DNA of 64,000 bases from WTFY01 sp965220895 (GTDB taxonomy: Bacteria; Pseudomonadota; Gammaproteobacteria; UBA4575), in the NCBI GenBank assembly GCA_965220895.1, contig OZ244850.1:558001-622000 (forward strand). Direction: 5' to 3'. Positions within the stretch are counted from its first letter, which is position 1; the number at the start of each line of letters is the position of its first letter. A program made the translations under genes and the position numbers. Below the pieces are notes generated by a model. The model had not been told where the DNA came from. It saw only the letters and a program-made list of their open reading frames with translations, and did no database searches. Positions 46,479 to 55,308 of the stretch are shown here, one piece after another.

Positions 46479-47831
46479 ATGCCTGACTCTGCACTACAGA
46501 CACAGAACCAGACCCTGAAGGTCATCAGTGAGGCCTTGCAGACTGGAACCATGCAGCGTGCCAGACGCATGCTGAACGCATTGCATCCAGCCGAGATTGC
46601 CAATCTGCTGGAGGCGCTTCCCCATTCACAGCGCATCATTGTCTGGAACATGCTCGACACCGATGACGGGGAAATCCTGCTGAATGTTGGCGAAGAAGTC
46701 CGCAGCGGCCTGATCAAGCTCATGGGCAGTGAAGCCCTGGTGGCAGCCACCGAAGGTCTGGAAATCGATGATCTTGCAGACCTGCTTGTTGACCTGCCGC
46801 ACACGGTTACACGACAAGTGCTGGCCAGCATGGACTATCAGGACCGTCAGCGCCTGGAAGCCGTATTGTCCTATGATGAAGATACCGCCGGGGGCCTGAT
46901 GAATACCGACATGGTCACCGTGCGCCATGATGTCACACTGGACGTGGTGCTCCGCTATCTGCGCGGTCGGGGCACGCTTCCCGATGGAACGGACTCACTG
47001 TTTGTCGTCGACCGTTACGAACGCTACATTGGCGCACTTCCGCTCTCAAAAGTGTTGACCAACAACTCAACGAAAGTGGTACGGGATGTGCTTGAGGACG
47101 ATGTTCGCGCGTTCGATGCCAACACGGAGGCTTCCCAGGTTGCAAAGGCTTTCGAGGATTTGGACCTGGTTTCAGCGGCAGTCGTTGATACAGACAACAA
47201 GCTGATCGGCCGCATCACTGTGGATGACGTCGTGGATGTCATCCGTGAAGAAGCTGAGCATTCGGTGTTCAGCATGGCAGGCTTGTCGGAAGAAGAAGAT
47301 TTGTTCGCTCCCGTTGTGGCATCTACACAGCGCCGCACCATCTGGCTGGGAGTAAACCTGTTGACCGCTTTTCTGGCTGCCTGGGTCATCAGCCTGTTTC
47401 AGGTGACTTTGGAAAAAATCATCGTGCTGGCAATTCTGATCCCGGTGGTTGCAAGCATGGGGGGTATAGCCGGTTATCAGACGTTGACCCTGGTGATCCG
47501 GGGCCTGGCACTCGGGCAGGTCGGACGCAGTAATTCCAAGCTGTTATTGTTCAAGGAACTTGCAGTCGGGTTCTTGAACGGGATGACGTGGGCTCTCATC
47601 GTTGCGCTGATCGTTGTCCTGTGGTTCAAGGATTTCAAGATGGGTGGAATCATTGCAGTTGCAACCATGGCAAACCTGTTGTGTGCGGCACTTGCGGGCG
47701 TATCAATCCCGGTAATTTTGCGCAACCTCAACATTGATCCGGCACTGGCGGGAGGAGTCATCCTGACCACGATCACCGACGTCATCGGGATTTTCGCCTT
47801 TCTTGGGCTGGCAACCTGGCTGCTGCTTTAA
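46479..47831 (+). CDS. mgtE: Magnesium transporter MgtE
   Basis: MgtE is a dimeric Mg2+ channel gated by its cytoplasmic domains. The 450-residue protein has the helical N domain (about residues 20-130), two CBS domains (about 135-260, with AGGLMNTDMVTV and DVLEDDVRAF regions), the plug helix and five membrane segments from about 290. The selectivity region NIDPALAGGVILTTITDVIG is intact. It ends the plus-strand run and is convergent with dcd. Confidence 0.94.
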   Translation: MPDSALQTQNQTLKVISEALQTGTMQRARRMLNALHPAEIANLLEALPHSQRIIVWNMLDTDDGEILLNVGEEVRSGLIKLMGSEALVAATEGLEIDDLADLLVDLPHTVTRQVLASMDYQDRQRLEAVLSYDEDTAGGLMNTDMVTVRHDVTLDVVLRYLRGRGTLPDGTDSLFVVDRYERYIGALPLSKVLTNNSTKVVRDVLEDDVRAFDANTEASQVAKAFEDLDLVSAAVVDTDNKLIGRITVDDVVDVIREEAEHSVFSMAGLSEEEDLFAPVVASTQRRTIWLGVNLLTAFLAAWVISLFQVTLEKIIVLAILIPVVASMGGIAGYQTLTLVIRGLALGQVGRSNSKLLLFKELAVGFLNGMTWALIVALIVVLWFKDFKMGGIIAVATMANLLCAALAGVSIPVILRNLNIDPALAGGVILTTITDVIGIFAFLGLATWLLL

Positions 47832-47848
47832 AACCCGCCCCTCAAAGT

Positions 47849-47867
47849 GCCTGTCAGGCCGTTTTTT
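47849..47867 (+). terminator. Short intrinsic terminator after mgtE
   Basis: GCCT and AGGC form a small stem (loop GTC), followed after CG by six T residues. It sits in the 58-base gap between the convergent mgtE and dcd genes. The stem is short, so strength is doubtful. Confidence 0.45.
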
Positions 47868-47889
47868 GTCCGATACCGGGAAGGCTCGT

Positions 47890-48456
47890 TCAGGTCTTAG
47901 GCAAGGTCACGCCTTGCTGACCCTGATATTTCCCGCCCCGGTCCTTGTAAGAGGTTTCACAGGTTTCGTCGGACTCGAAAAAGAGTACCTGTGCGATGCC
48001 CTCATTGGCATAGATTTTGGCTGGCAGTGGCGTGGAATTTGAGATTTCTATGGTGACATGTCCCTCCCACTCGGGCTCAAGCGGGGTCACGTTGATAATG
48101 ATTCCACAACGCGCATAGGTAGACTTCCCCAGACACACCGTCAGTACCGAGCGTGGAATACGAAAATACTCAACGGTCCTCGCCAGCACAAAGGAATTTG
48201 GAGGGATTACGCACTCATCCGCCTTGAGATCTATGAAACTGTCCATGTTGAACTGCTTTGGGTCCACCATCGCAGAATTGATGTTGGTGAAGATTTTGAA
48301 TTCATCCGCACAGCGCACGTCATAGCCGTAGCTGGACGTTCCGTAAGAAACTAGGCGTCCATTGTCGCCGGAACGCACCTGGCCCGCCTCGAACGGCTCA
48401 ATCATGCCATGCTGCTCCGCCATTCGACGAATCCAGCGATCTGATTTAATTGCCAT
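47890..48456 (-). CDS. dcd: dCTP deaminase
   Basis: Dcd converts dCTP to dUTP for thymidylate synthesis. The 188-residue protein has SYGYDVRCADEFKIF, LARTVEYFRIP, the catalytic region GKSTYARCGIIINVTPLEPEWEGHVT in parts (with Ser, Arg and Glu) and GIAQVLFFE. It starts upstream of apbC's 3' end on the same strand, an order also known from Pseudomonas (dcd, apbC, metG). Confidence 0.96.
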   Translation of the reverse strand: MAIKSDRWIRRMAEQHGMIEPFEAGQVRSGDNGRLVSYGTSSYGYDVRCADEFKIFTNINSAMVDPKQFNMDSFIDLKADECVIPPNSFVLARTVEYFRIPRSVLTVCLGKSTYARCGIIINVTPLEPEWEGHVTIEISNSTPLPAKIYANEGIAQVLFFESDETCETSYKDRGGKYQGQQGVTLPKT

Positions 48457-48583
48457 AGATACTCAACTTCACCATGCCCCTGTCCGGGACCCGCCCGTAC
48501 AGTGCAGTTCCAAATGTACTTGTTACCTGGTGTGACCGCAAAAAGCAGTGTGTCCTACAAGGATGGGACCATGAAAAAGGCCG

Positions 48584-49672
48584 TCAGGTATTCTGGATAA
48601 CAATTTTTGGAAAGCGTGCCCTGTAGTCTTTCCCCTGTGCGGCAAGTTTTGCAGCAGCCTTGCGTGCGATCTCACGATAAATTTCAGCGATGCGACTGTC
48701 CGGCATCATTGCCACGGATGGGTTTCCACCGTCCGCCTGCTCACGAATCTTGATATCCAAGGGCAAGGCGCCCAGTATGTCGACACCCGATTCCTCGGCC
48801 ATTCGCTGGCCGCCCCCCTGGCCAAAAATGGCCTCTTCATGGCCGCACTTGCTGCAAATATGGATACTCATGTTTTCCACGACGCCCAGCACCGGCACTT
48901 CAACTTTCTCAAACATCTTTAATCCCTTGCGTGCATCCAGCAGGGCAATGTCCTGAGGCGTAGTGACGATAATGGCCCCGCTTACCGGTATTTTCTGCGC
49001 CAGGGTCAGCTGCACATCTCCCGTACCGGGAGGCAAGTCAACCACCAAGTAGTCGAGTCCGCGCCAGCAAGTATCGTTTAGCAACTGCTCGAGTGCCTGG
49101 GTCACCATCGGGCCCCGCCAGATCATGGGGGTTTCCTCGTCGATCAAGAACCCGATGGACATGGCCTGCAGTCCATGGGCTACCATGGGCTCCAGGCTTT
49201 TGCCATCGCTAGACTCGGGCTGCCCGCTCACGCCTAGCATGCGGGGCTGACTGGGGCCATAGATATCGGCATCCAGCATGCCCACTGTCGCACCCTCCAT
49301 GGACAAGGCCAGGGCAAGATTCACCGCGGTCGTGGATTTACCCACACCCCCCTTGCCGGAAGCCACGGCAATGATGTTTTTGATATTTTCAAGAGGTTTG
49401 AGGCTTTTCTGTACCGTATGCGCCTCAATCTGCCAGCCTACATCCACCTGCACGCGCTCTGCTCCGGCTTCCTTTACTTTGGCCTCGATCTGCCTGGCAA
49501 GACCGTCCGTGACCCCTTTCGCTGGATAGCCGAGCTTGACCGTGACGCTCACCTCATCGCCTTCGGTCTCAATCTGTTTTACCGTATTGCCCGCAACCAG
49601 ATCTTTTCCAAGATAAGGGTCCTGGATCTGTTTCAGTGCAGTCTCCACGTGCTCTTTCGTAAGCTGAACCAT
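48584..49672 (-). CDS. apbC: Iron-sulfur cluster carrier protein ApbC/Mrp
   Basis: ApbC is a P-loop ATPase that carries Fe-S clusters to target proteins. The 362-residue protein has an N-terminal MIP18-like domain (to about residue 85), the deviant Walker A VASGKGGVGKSTTAVNLA, DADIYGPSQPRMLG, DLPPGTGDVQLTLAQ and the cluster-binding CSKCGH (CxxC). It is divergent from metG. Confidence 0.96.
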   Translation of the reverse strand: MVQLTKEHVETALKQIQDPYLGKDLVAGNTVKQIETEGDEVSVTVKLGYPAKGVTDGLARQIEAKVKEAGAERVQVDVGWQIEAHTVQKSLKPLENIKNIIAVASGKGGVGKSTTAVNLALALSMEGATVGMLDADIYGPSQPRMLGVSGQPESSDGKSLEPMVAHGLQAMSIGFLIDEETPMIWRGPMVTQALEQLLNDTCWRGLDYLVVDLPPGTGDVQLTLAQKIPVSGAIIVTTPQDIALLDARKGLKMFEKVEVPVLGVVENMSIHICSKCGHEEAIFGQGGGQRMAEESGVDILGALPLDIKIREQADGGNPSVAMMPDSRIAEIYREIARKAAAKLAAQGKDYRARFPKIVIQNT

Positions 49673-49764
49673 TTTTTACTCCCCTGAAAATATTTGGGTC
49701 TAGCGCAACGGGAGCCTACTATACCATGCCCCCCAAGGCGGCATGGACCCCAGGCTCTGCGGGT

Positions 49765-49792
49765 TTGTACGGCAAGATTATGATGATATTTT
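49765..49792 (+). promoter_or_regulatory. Weak sigma70-like promoter candidate for metG
   Basis: TTGTAC (-35) and TATTTT (-10) are 16 bases apart in the gap between the divergent apbC and metG genes. Each matches consensus at four positions. A small inverted repeat (ACCC, GGGT) follows, close to the expected start. Confidence 0.3.
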
Positions 49793-49836
49793 CAAACCCC
49801 TAATAGGGTAAAATCGCGAAAACGGATTGCACCGAC

Positions 49837-51864
49837 ATGCCCAAAACAAAACGAAATATCCTCGTCACCAGCGCACTGCCTTATGCCAACGGACCCATAC
49901 ATATCGGACATCTGGTCGAGTACATTCAAACCGACATCTGGACCCGGTTTCAGAAAATGTGCGGGCACGATTGCCTGTACATATGTGCAGATGACGCCCA
50001 TGGCACACCGATCATGCTCAAGGCCCAGCAGGAGGGAATAAGCCCTGAACAACTGATCGCTCGAGTCAGCGCCGAGCATCAGGAAGATTTCTCAGACTTT
50101 CATATCCAGTTCGATAACTACCACTCCACCCATTCCGAAGAAAACAGGATTCATTCCACACGCATCTACGAACGCCTGAAAAAGGGTGGATACATCACCA
50201 CAAAAACGGTCGTCGACCTGTTTGACCCGCAGGATCAGGTATTTTTGCCTGACCGTTTCGTGAAGGGCGAATGCCCGAAATGCGGCGCCAAAGACCAGTA
50301 CGGGGATAACTGCGAGGTCTGTGGAAGTACGTACACGCCCGCAGACCTGATCAACCCCTACTCATCGGTCAGCGGTGCCACACCGGTCAAAAAGGAAAAC
50401 CTGCACTACTTCTTCAGGTTGAACGACTTCAAGGAAGTGCTGCGTGACTGGATCGAGAACAGGCCACTGCAACCGGGAATTACCAACAAGCTCAAAGAGT
50501 GGTTTCAGGAAGACCTGAGGGACTGGGACATCTCCCGTGACGCACCCTATTTCGGTTTTGAAATCCCTGATGCGCCAGGCAAGTATTTCTACGTGTGGCT
50601 GGATGCGCCGGTAGGGTACATGGCCAGTCTGCAACAGTACTGTGACCGCACGGGCCGGGATTTCGATGCTTACTGGGATGCCGACAGTGAATACGAGGTG
50701 TACCATTTTATCGGCAAGGACATCGCCTACTTCCATATGCTGTTCTGGCCTGCGATGCTGCACGGTGCAAACTATCGAATCCCCACTGCTGTTTACTGTC
50801 ACGGATTCCTGACGGTCGACGGTCAAAAGATGTCGAAATCGCGGGGCACCTTCGTCAAGGCGCGTACTTATCTCGACCATCTGAACCCGGAGTATTTGCG
50901 TTACTACTTTGCGGCAAAGCTGGGGCCTGATGTCAGCGACATTGATCTCAGCCTGGATGACTTCCAGCAACGTGTAAACAGTGATGTTGTGGGAAAACTG
51001 GTGAACATAGCCAGTCGCTGCTCCGGGTTTATTCACAAGTACTTTGAAGGAAAACTGACTTCGGCGTTCATCGAAGGCGGGCAGGAGGTGTTTGATACCG
51101 CAGTACACGGTCACGAGCACATAAAACAGCTCTACGAATCCCGCAACTATTCGCAAGCCATGCGATCGATCATGAAGCATGCCGATGAAGCCAACCAGAT
51201 CATCGATGCACACAAGCCCTGGGAGCTCGCAAAAGACGAAACCAAGCATGACCAGGTGCATCAGGTCTGCAGCTTTGGCCTGAACATGTACCGGCTGCTG
51301 AGTGGCTACCTGAAACCCGTGATGCCCGAACTTGCGAAAAAATCTGAAACCTTCCTGAATACACAAACCTGCTGGGATGACCTGGCATCGGGAAAACCAT
51401 TGCCGGAGGGGCACCAGATAAATACATTCAAGCCCCTGATCACCCGGATCGAAAAAAAGGCGATAGAGAACATGATTGAAGATTCAAAACAGGATGACAC
51501 GCCAGCACCAGCTGATCCGATCAGCGACGAAATCACCATCGAGGACTTCGCAAGACTGGATTTCAGGATTGCGAAAATTGTCCTGGCAGAACATGTAGAT
51601 GGGGCTGAAAAACTCCTCAAGCTGACGCTGGACCTTGGAGAGCCTACGGGGAATGTACGGCGCACCGTGTTTGCAGGAATAAAGTCCGCCTACGACCCGA
51701 AAGACATTGAAGGCCGGTTGACCGTGGTGGTTGCGAATCTGGCTCCACGGAAAATGCGTTTTGGCACTTCAGAAGGAATGGTGCTTGCCGCCGGCCCCGG
51801 CGGCAAGGACATATTTCTGCTGCAGCCTGACAGCGGGGCGGTTCCCGGCATGCGCGTGAAATAG
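49837..51864 (+). CDS. metG: Methionine--tRNA ligase
   Basis: MetG charges initiator and elongator methionine tRNAs. The 675-residue protein is of the long E. coli-like form: HIGH at 22-25, a zinc-knuckle insertion with CPKC and CEVC near 145-160, KMSKS near 330, an anticodon-binding helical domain and a C-terminal dimerising tRNA-binding (OB-fold) domain from about 565 (DFARLDFRIAKIVLAEHVDG in parts). Confidence 0.97.
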   Translation: MPKTKRNILVTSALPYANGPIHIGHLVEYIQTDIWTRFQKMCGHDCLYICADDAHGTPIMLKAQQEGISPEQLIARVSAEHQEDFSDFHIQFDNYHSTHSEENRIHSTRIYERLKKGGYITTKTVVDLFDPQDQVFLPDRFVKGECPKCGAKDQYGDNCEVCGSTYTPADLINPYSSVSGATPVKKENLHYFFRLNDFKEVLRDWIENRPLQPGITNKLKEWFQEDLRDWDISRDAPYFGFEIPDAPGKYFYVWLDAPVGYMASLQQYCDRTGRDFDAYWDADSEYEVYHFIGKDIAYFHMLFWPAMLHGANYRIPTAVYCHGFLTVDGQKMSKSRGTFVKARTYLDHLNPEYLRYYFAAKLGPDVSDIDLSLDDFQQRVNSDVVGKLVNIASRCSGFIHKYFEGKLTSAFIEGGQEVFDTAVHGHEHIKQLYESRNYSQAMRSIMKHADEANQIIDAHKPWELAKDETKHDQVHQVCSFGLNMYRLLSGYLKPVMPELAKKSETFLNTQTCWDDLASGKPLPEGHQINTFKPLITRIEKKAIENMIEDSKQDDTPAPADPISDEITIEDFARLDFRIAKIVLAEHVDGAEKLLKLTLDLGEPTGNVRRTVFAGIKSAYDPKDIEGRLTVVVANLAPRKMRFGTSEGMVLAAGPGGKDIFLLQPDSGAVPGMRVK

Positions 51865-51871
51865 ATATCCA

Positions 51872-52267
51872 GTGCAAAACCACGACACCATCGTCCCGAC
51901 GGGAAAATATCTAGCAAGAATCGATGAACGACAATGTGTCGGCTGTACGCTGTGCATCAAGGCCTGTCCCTTTGACGCAATCGTCGGTGCTTCCAGGCAA
52001 ATGCATACGGTCATCAGCCGGTATTGCACAGGCTGCACGTTGTGCATCCCGCCGTGTCCGGTCGACTGCATCACGCTGGAAATAAATACCTTCTATAACC
52101 AAATCAGCCAAACCGTTTCATCAGGCGAACAGCGAAAGCTGAAAAAAGAATTCGCCGCATTTTCGCGCAGCAACAGGAAGCGACGTATACAAAGACTCGA
52201 ACATGCTCACCGGGAGAAGCAGCGACTGTTCGAACGCAGGAAAAGGGAACTATCGCTCAACAAGTAA
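51872..52267 (+). CDS. RnfB-like 2[4Fe-4S] ferredoxin with basic tail
   Basis: The 131-residue protein has two complete four-cysteine motifs, at Cys22/25/28/32 and Cys52/55/58/62, typical of the ferredoxin part of RnfB (CVGCTLCIKACPFDAIVGA). The N-terminal membrane anchor of RnfB is absent. After residue 75 comes a long helix very rich in Lys and Arg. The start is a GTG seven bases after the metG stop with no clear ribosome site. In Pseudomonas the rnf operon lies between metG and nth; here this gene stands alone there. Confidence 0.82.
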   Translation: MQNHDTIVPTGKYLARIDERQCVGCTLCIKACPFDAIVGASRQMHTVISRYCTGCTLCIPPCPVDCITLEINTFYNQISQTVSSGEQRKLKKEFAAFSRSNRKRRIQRLEHAHREKQRLFERRKRELSLNK

Positions 52268-52282
52268 CCTCTTACCCATACA

Positions 52283-52912
52283 ATGAAACAGGAAAAATAC
52301 GAAAAAATCTTCAGCCGCCTGAAAAAGGCCAATCCGAAGCCAAGAACCGAACTCGTACACAAGTCCAATTTTGAACTGCTGGTCTCCGTCATACTCTCCG
52401 CCCAGGCCACGGACGTAAGTGTTAACAAGGCCACCAAGGACCTTTACAAAGTGGCCAATACGCCAAGAAAAATGCTCAAGCTCGGGGAGAAAAAACTGAA
52501 GACCTATATCAAGTCAATCGGCTTATACAACAGCAAGGCTGAGAATATCATCAAGACCTGCCGCATCCTGCTTGAAGACCACGGGGGACGAGTCCCTCGC
52601 AACCGTGAAGCACTGCAGACATTGCCAGGGGTCGGCAGGAAGACCGCTAACGTGATCCTGAACAACGCCTTCAATCAGCCGACCATTGCGGTGGACACGC
52701 ACATATTCCGGGTATCGAACCGGACCGGCCTCGCCCCTGGGAAAAATGTACTTGCCGTAGAACTTGAACTGGAAAAGCGGGTGCCGGAAAAATACAAGCT
52801 GCATGCACATCACTGGCTCATCCTGCTCGGCCGCTACATTTGCGTGGCACGCAAGCCGAAATGCCAGGAATGTCCAATTTTCGATCTTTGCGAATACAGT
52901 GAAAAGGCGTGA
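52283..52912 (+). CDS. nth: Endonuclease III
   Basis: Nth removes oxidised pyrimidines and nicks abasic sites. The 209-residue protein has the helix-hairpin-helix with catalytic lysine (LPGVGRKTANVIL), the catalytic aspartate in AVDTHIFRVSNR and the 4Fe-4S loop CVARKPKCQECPIFDLC with spacing C-x6-C-x2-C-x5-C. It begins 15 bases after the ferredoxin gene. Confidence 0.97.
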   Translation: MKQEKYEKIFSRLKKANPKPRTELVHKSNFELLVSVILSAQATDVSVNKATKDLYKVANTPRKMLKLGEKKLKTYIKSIGLYNSKAENIIKTCRILLEDHGGRVPRNREALQTLPGVGRKTANVILNNAFNQPTIAVDTHIFRVSNRTGLAPGKNVLAVELELEKRVPEKYKLHAHHWLILLGRYICVARKPKCQECPIFDLCEYSEKA

Positions 52913-52946
52913 TCCGCTAGAAACTATCGTTTAAAGGGAGGCCCAG

Positions 52947-53597
52947 ATGTCCGTACTTGTCAGCACCGCAAATTCATTGCAGGACCTCCTTGACCGGTTT
53001 CGAGTGATTGACTTTTTGGGGCCCCTCGCGCTGCGCCTGTATCTGGCGCCCGTGTTCATTGCCGTCGGCCTGCATAAATTCATGCATCTGGAAGATATCG
53101 CAAGCTGGTTCGGAAACCCCGACTGGGGACTTGGCCTGCCAAGCCCCATGCTCATGGCCATTCTCGCGGCATCCGCAGAGCTGTTCGGCGGCATCGCCTT
53201 GTTGTTTGGAGTGGCAGTGCGGTGGTTCACCATCCCCCTGATGGTCACCATGCTCGTTGCAATTTTTGCAGTGCACTGGAACCAGGGCTGGTTTGCAATC
53301 GCACCGGGTGATCCTGCAACCAGCACGGCTAAACCCCTTGCATCCATCGGGATTCCGGCTGCGAGACACAGCCTGGAAAACAGCGAGGAAGTCGGCAAGC
53401 GCTTGCAGGCTGCCAAATCCCTGCTGAAAAAACATGGAAACTACAAATGGCTGACGGAAAAAGGACGTTTCGTGGTATTGAATAACGGTATTGAATTTGC
53501 CGCCACCTATTTCGTGATGCTGCTGGTCCTGTTCTTTACAGGCGCAGGCAGGTACCTGTCCGTGGATTACTGGATTGCCAGACATTTCAGGAAATGA
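52947..53597 (+). CDS. hvfX: DoxX-family membrane protein, HvfX-like
   Basis: The 216-residue protein has about four membrane segments and the DoxX pattern (LALRLYLAPVFIAVGLHKF, AELFGGIALLFGVAVRW). A soluble loop of about 75 residues lies before the last segment, as in the DoxX proteins of MNIO peptide-modification operons. It has a good AGGGAGG ribosome site. The next two genes are an MNIO enzyme and an HvfC/BufC protein, so it probably serves metal handling or electron supply for peptide maturation at the membrane. The precise role is inferred. Confidence 0.75.
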   Translation: MSVLVSTANSLQDLLDRFRVIDFLGPLALRLYLAPVFIAVGLHKFMHLEDIASWFGNPDWGLGLPSPMLMAILAASAELFGGIALLFGVAVRWFTIPLMVTMLVAIFAVHWNQGWFAIAPGDPATSTAKPLASIGIPAARHSLENSEEVGKRLQAAKSLLKKHGNYKWLTEKGRFVVLNNGIEFAATYFVMLLVLFFTGAGRYLSVDYWIARHFRK

Positions 53598-53651
53598 ACC
53601 GGGCAATTTTCTGATCTTGCGAATTTGCACAGCCCCTCTAAACCACGTCCT

Positions 53652-54512
53652 ATGGATACAAGCGATCAAACTATCGAAGCGGTCAGCGGCTCGGGCCTTG
53701 GTTTGCGGCGGGACTTTCTCGGTGAGCTTGAGGCAAACTGCCCGGCCTGCATCGATTTCATGGAAGTTGCACCGGAGAACTGGATAGGTGTCGGCGGAAA
53801 ACTAAGCAAACGTTTTCATGCCTTCACGGAAAAAGTTCCGTTTGTTTCACACGGACTGTCACTCTCGATCGGCAGCCCTGCTCCCCTGGATGAGTCACTG
53901 GTGCATGACATCAAGAAATTCATACATGCACATGACATCCGCTGTTACAGCGAACACCTGAGTTACTGTTCAGATGACGGGCACCTGTATGACCTGATGC
54001 CCATCCCCTTTACCGAGGAGGCCGTGCATTATGTCGCCGACAGGATCAAGCGGGTCCAGGATATTCTGGAACAGAAAATAGCCATGGAAAATGTTTCCTA
54101 CTATGCGGCTCCCGGCAAGGAGATGGATGAGATCGATTTCATCAAGGCCGTGCTCAAGGAGGCCGATTGCAACTTGCTGCTGGACGTGAACAACATCTAT
54201 GTCAATTCCATCAACCACCAGTATGATCCGACGGGATTCCTGCAGGCATTGCCCGGCGAACGCATTGCCTATTGCCACATTGCAGGCCACTACATGGAGG
54301 AGGAAGATTTGCTGGTAGACACCCACGGCGCCGGCGTGATCGATCCTGTCTGGGACTTGCTGGACAAGGCCTACGAGTTGTTCGGTGCTGTGCCGACCTT
54401 GCTGGAACGGGATTTCAACATCCCGCCCCTGGAAGATCTGGTACAAGAAGTACATGCCATCCGTGACCTGCAGAGCAAGTGGGGCACGGCACCTGGTGTA
54501 CAGACCGGCTGA
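53652..54512 (+). CDS. hvfB: MNIO-family (DUF692) peptide-modifying oxidase, HvfB/BufB-like
   Basis: MNIO enzymes use a two- or three-iron centre and oxygen to modify cysteines in ribosomally made peptides. The 286-residue TIM-barrel protein keeps the expected metal residues: His67 in SHGLSLSIG, Glu101/His102 in SEHLSYC, Glu146/Asn147 in MENVSYY, Asp178 in LLLDVNNIYVN, His209 in CHIAGH, Asp223/His225 in DTHGAG and Glu252 in LLERDFNIP. FMEVAPENW opens the fold. The ATG was preferred to a TTG nine codons upstream. No precursor peptide gene lies next to it. Confidence 0.9.
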   Translation: MDTSDQTIEAVSGSGLGLRRDFLGELEANCPACIDFMEVAPENWIGVGGKLSKRFHAFTEKVPFVSHGLSLSIGSPAPLDESLVHDIKKFIHAHDIRCYSEHLSYCSDDGHLYDLMPIPFTEEAVHYVADRIKRVQDILEQKIAMENVSYYAAPGKEMDEIDFIKAVLKEADCNLLLDVNNIYVNSINHQYDPTGFLQALPGERIAYCHIAGHYMEEEDLLVDTHGAGVIDPVWDLLDKAYELFGAVPTLLERDFNIPPLEDLVQEVHAIRDLQSKWGTAPGVQTG

Positions 54513-54515
54513 TCC

Positions 54516-55298
54516 ATGTCTGTGATGCCTTCAAAAATGTCTGCCTTCAAGAAAATCCAGTACCAGTTTACTGCGCACTTGAGGGATCCGGACCGGCACA
54601 GTGCGCCGGAAGACATTGAAGACCGGCGCATGAAAATCTATCGCGGTCTTCTCTTTCGCAACGTGCAAAATTTCATCAGCAGTGCATTCCCCGTGCTGCG
54701 CAAGCTCTACAGCGACGAGAACTGGCACAGCATGGTCCGGGATTTTTTTGCCAGCCATCGCTCGGCATCCCCCTATTTCAGGGACATATCCCGGGAATTC
54801 CTGGATTATCTGCAAAACGAGAGGACCCCCCGGCCTGAAGATCCGATATTCCTCAACGAGCTCGCTCACTACGAATGGATGGAAATTTATCTCGCAAATT
54901 CAGACCTTGAACCGGACATGACAAATGTAGACCCCGCGGGAGACTTGATGCAGAACGTGCCGGTCCTTTCTCCCCTCGCGGTATCCTTCAGTTACAACTT
55001 CCCCGTGCACAAGATAAGCCCTGATTTTCAGCCGAAACAGGCAAGCGCACAGCCTGTGTTCCTGATGATCTACCGGGATTTGCAGGACAAAACCGGCTTC
55101 ATGGAACTGAACTCTCTTACAGCAACGCTGATCGAGCAACTCAAAAACAACAGGCTGGAATCAGGTAAACAGATTCTTGAAAGGATTGCCGAAACGCTGC
55201 GCCATCCAAACCCGGATACGGTGTTCAGAAACGGGGAGCAGGTCCTCGAGCAGTTGCGCACCAAGGATATTTTGCTCGGCACCAGAACACCAAAATAA
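54516..55298 (+). CDS. hvfC: HvfC/BufC-family (DUF2063) partner of the MNIO enzyme
   Basis: The 260-residue protein has the N-terminal DNA-binding-like DUF2063 helical domain (FKKIQYQFTAHLRDP, RMKIYRGLLFRNVQNFISSAFPVL in parts, ending near LAHYEWMEIYL) and a C-terminal alpha/beta domain. In studied systems this partner recruits the precursor peptide to the MNIO enzyme. It starts three bases after hvfB, so the two are surely co-translated. Length is normal for the family. Confidence 0.86.
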   Translation: MSVMPSKMSAFKKIQYQFTAHLRDPDRHSAPEDIEDRRMKIYRGLLFRNVQNFISSAFPVLRKLYSDENWHSMVRDFFASHRSASPYFRDISREFLDYLQNERTPRPEDPIFLNELAHYEWMEIYLANSDLEPDMTNVDPAGDLMQNVPVLSPLAVSFSYNFPVHKISPDFQPKQASAQPVFLMIYRDLQDKTGFMELNSLTATLIEQLKNNRLESGKQILERIAETLRHPNPDTVFRNGEQVLEQLRTKDILLGTRTPK

Positions 55299-55308
55299 GT
55301 CTCCTCCA

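Noticed and set aside
50362..51414. A 350-codon minus-strand frame
   Set aside because: It is antisense to metG, which has HIGH and KMSKS motifs in the other strand.
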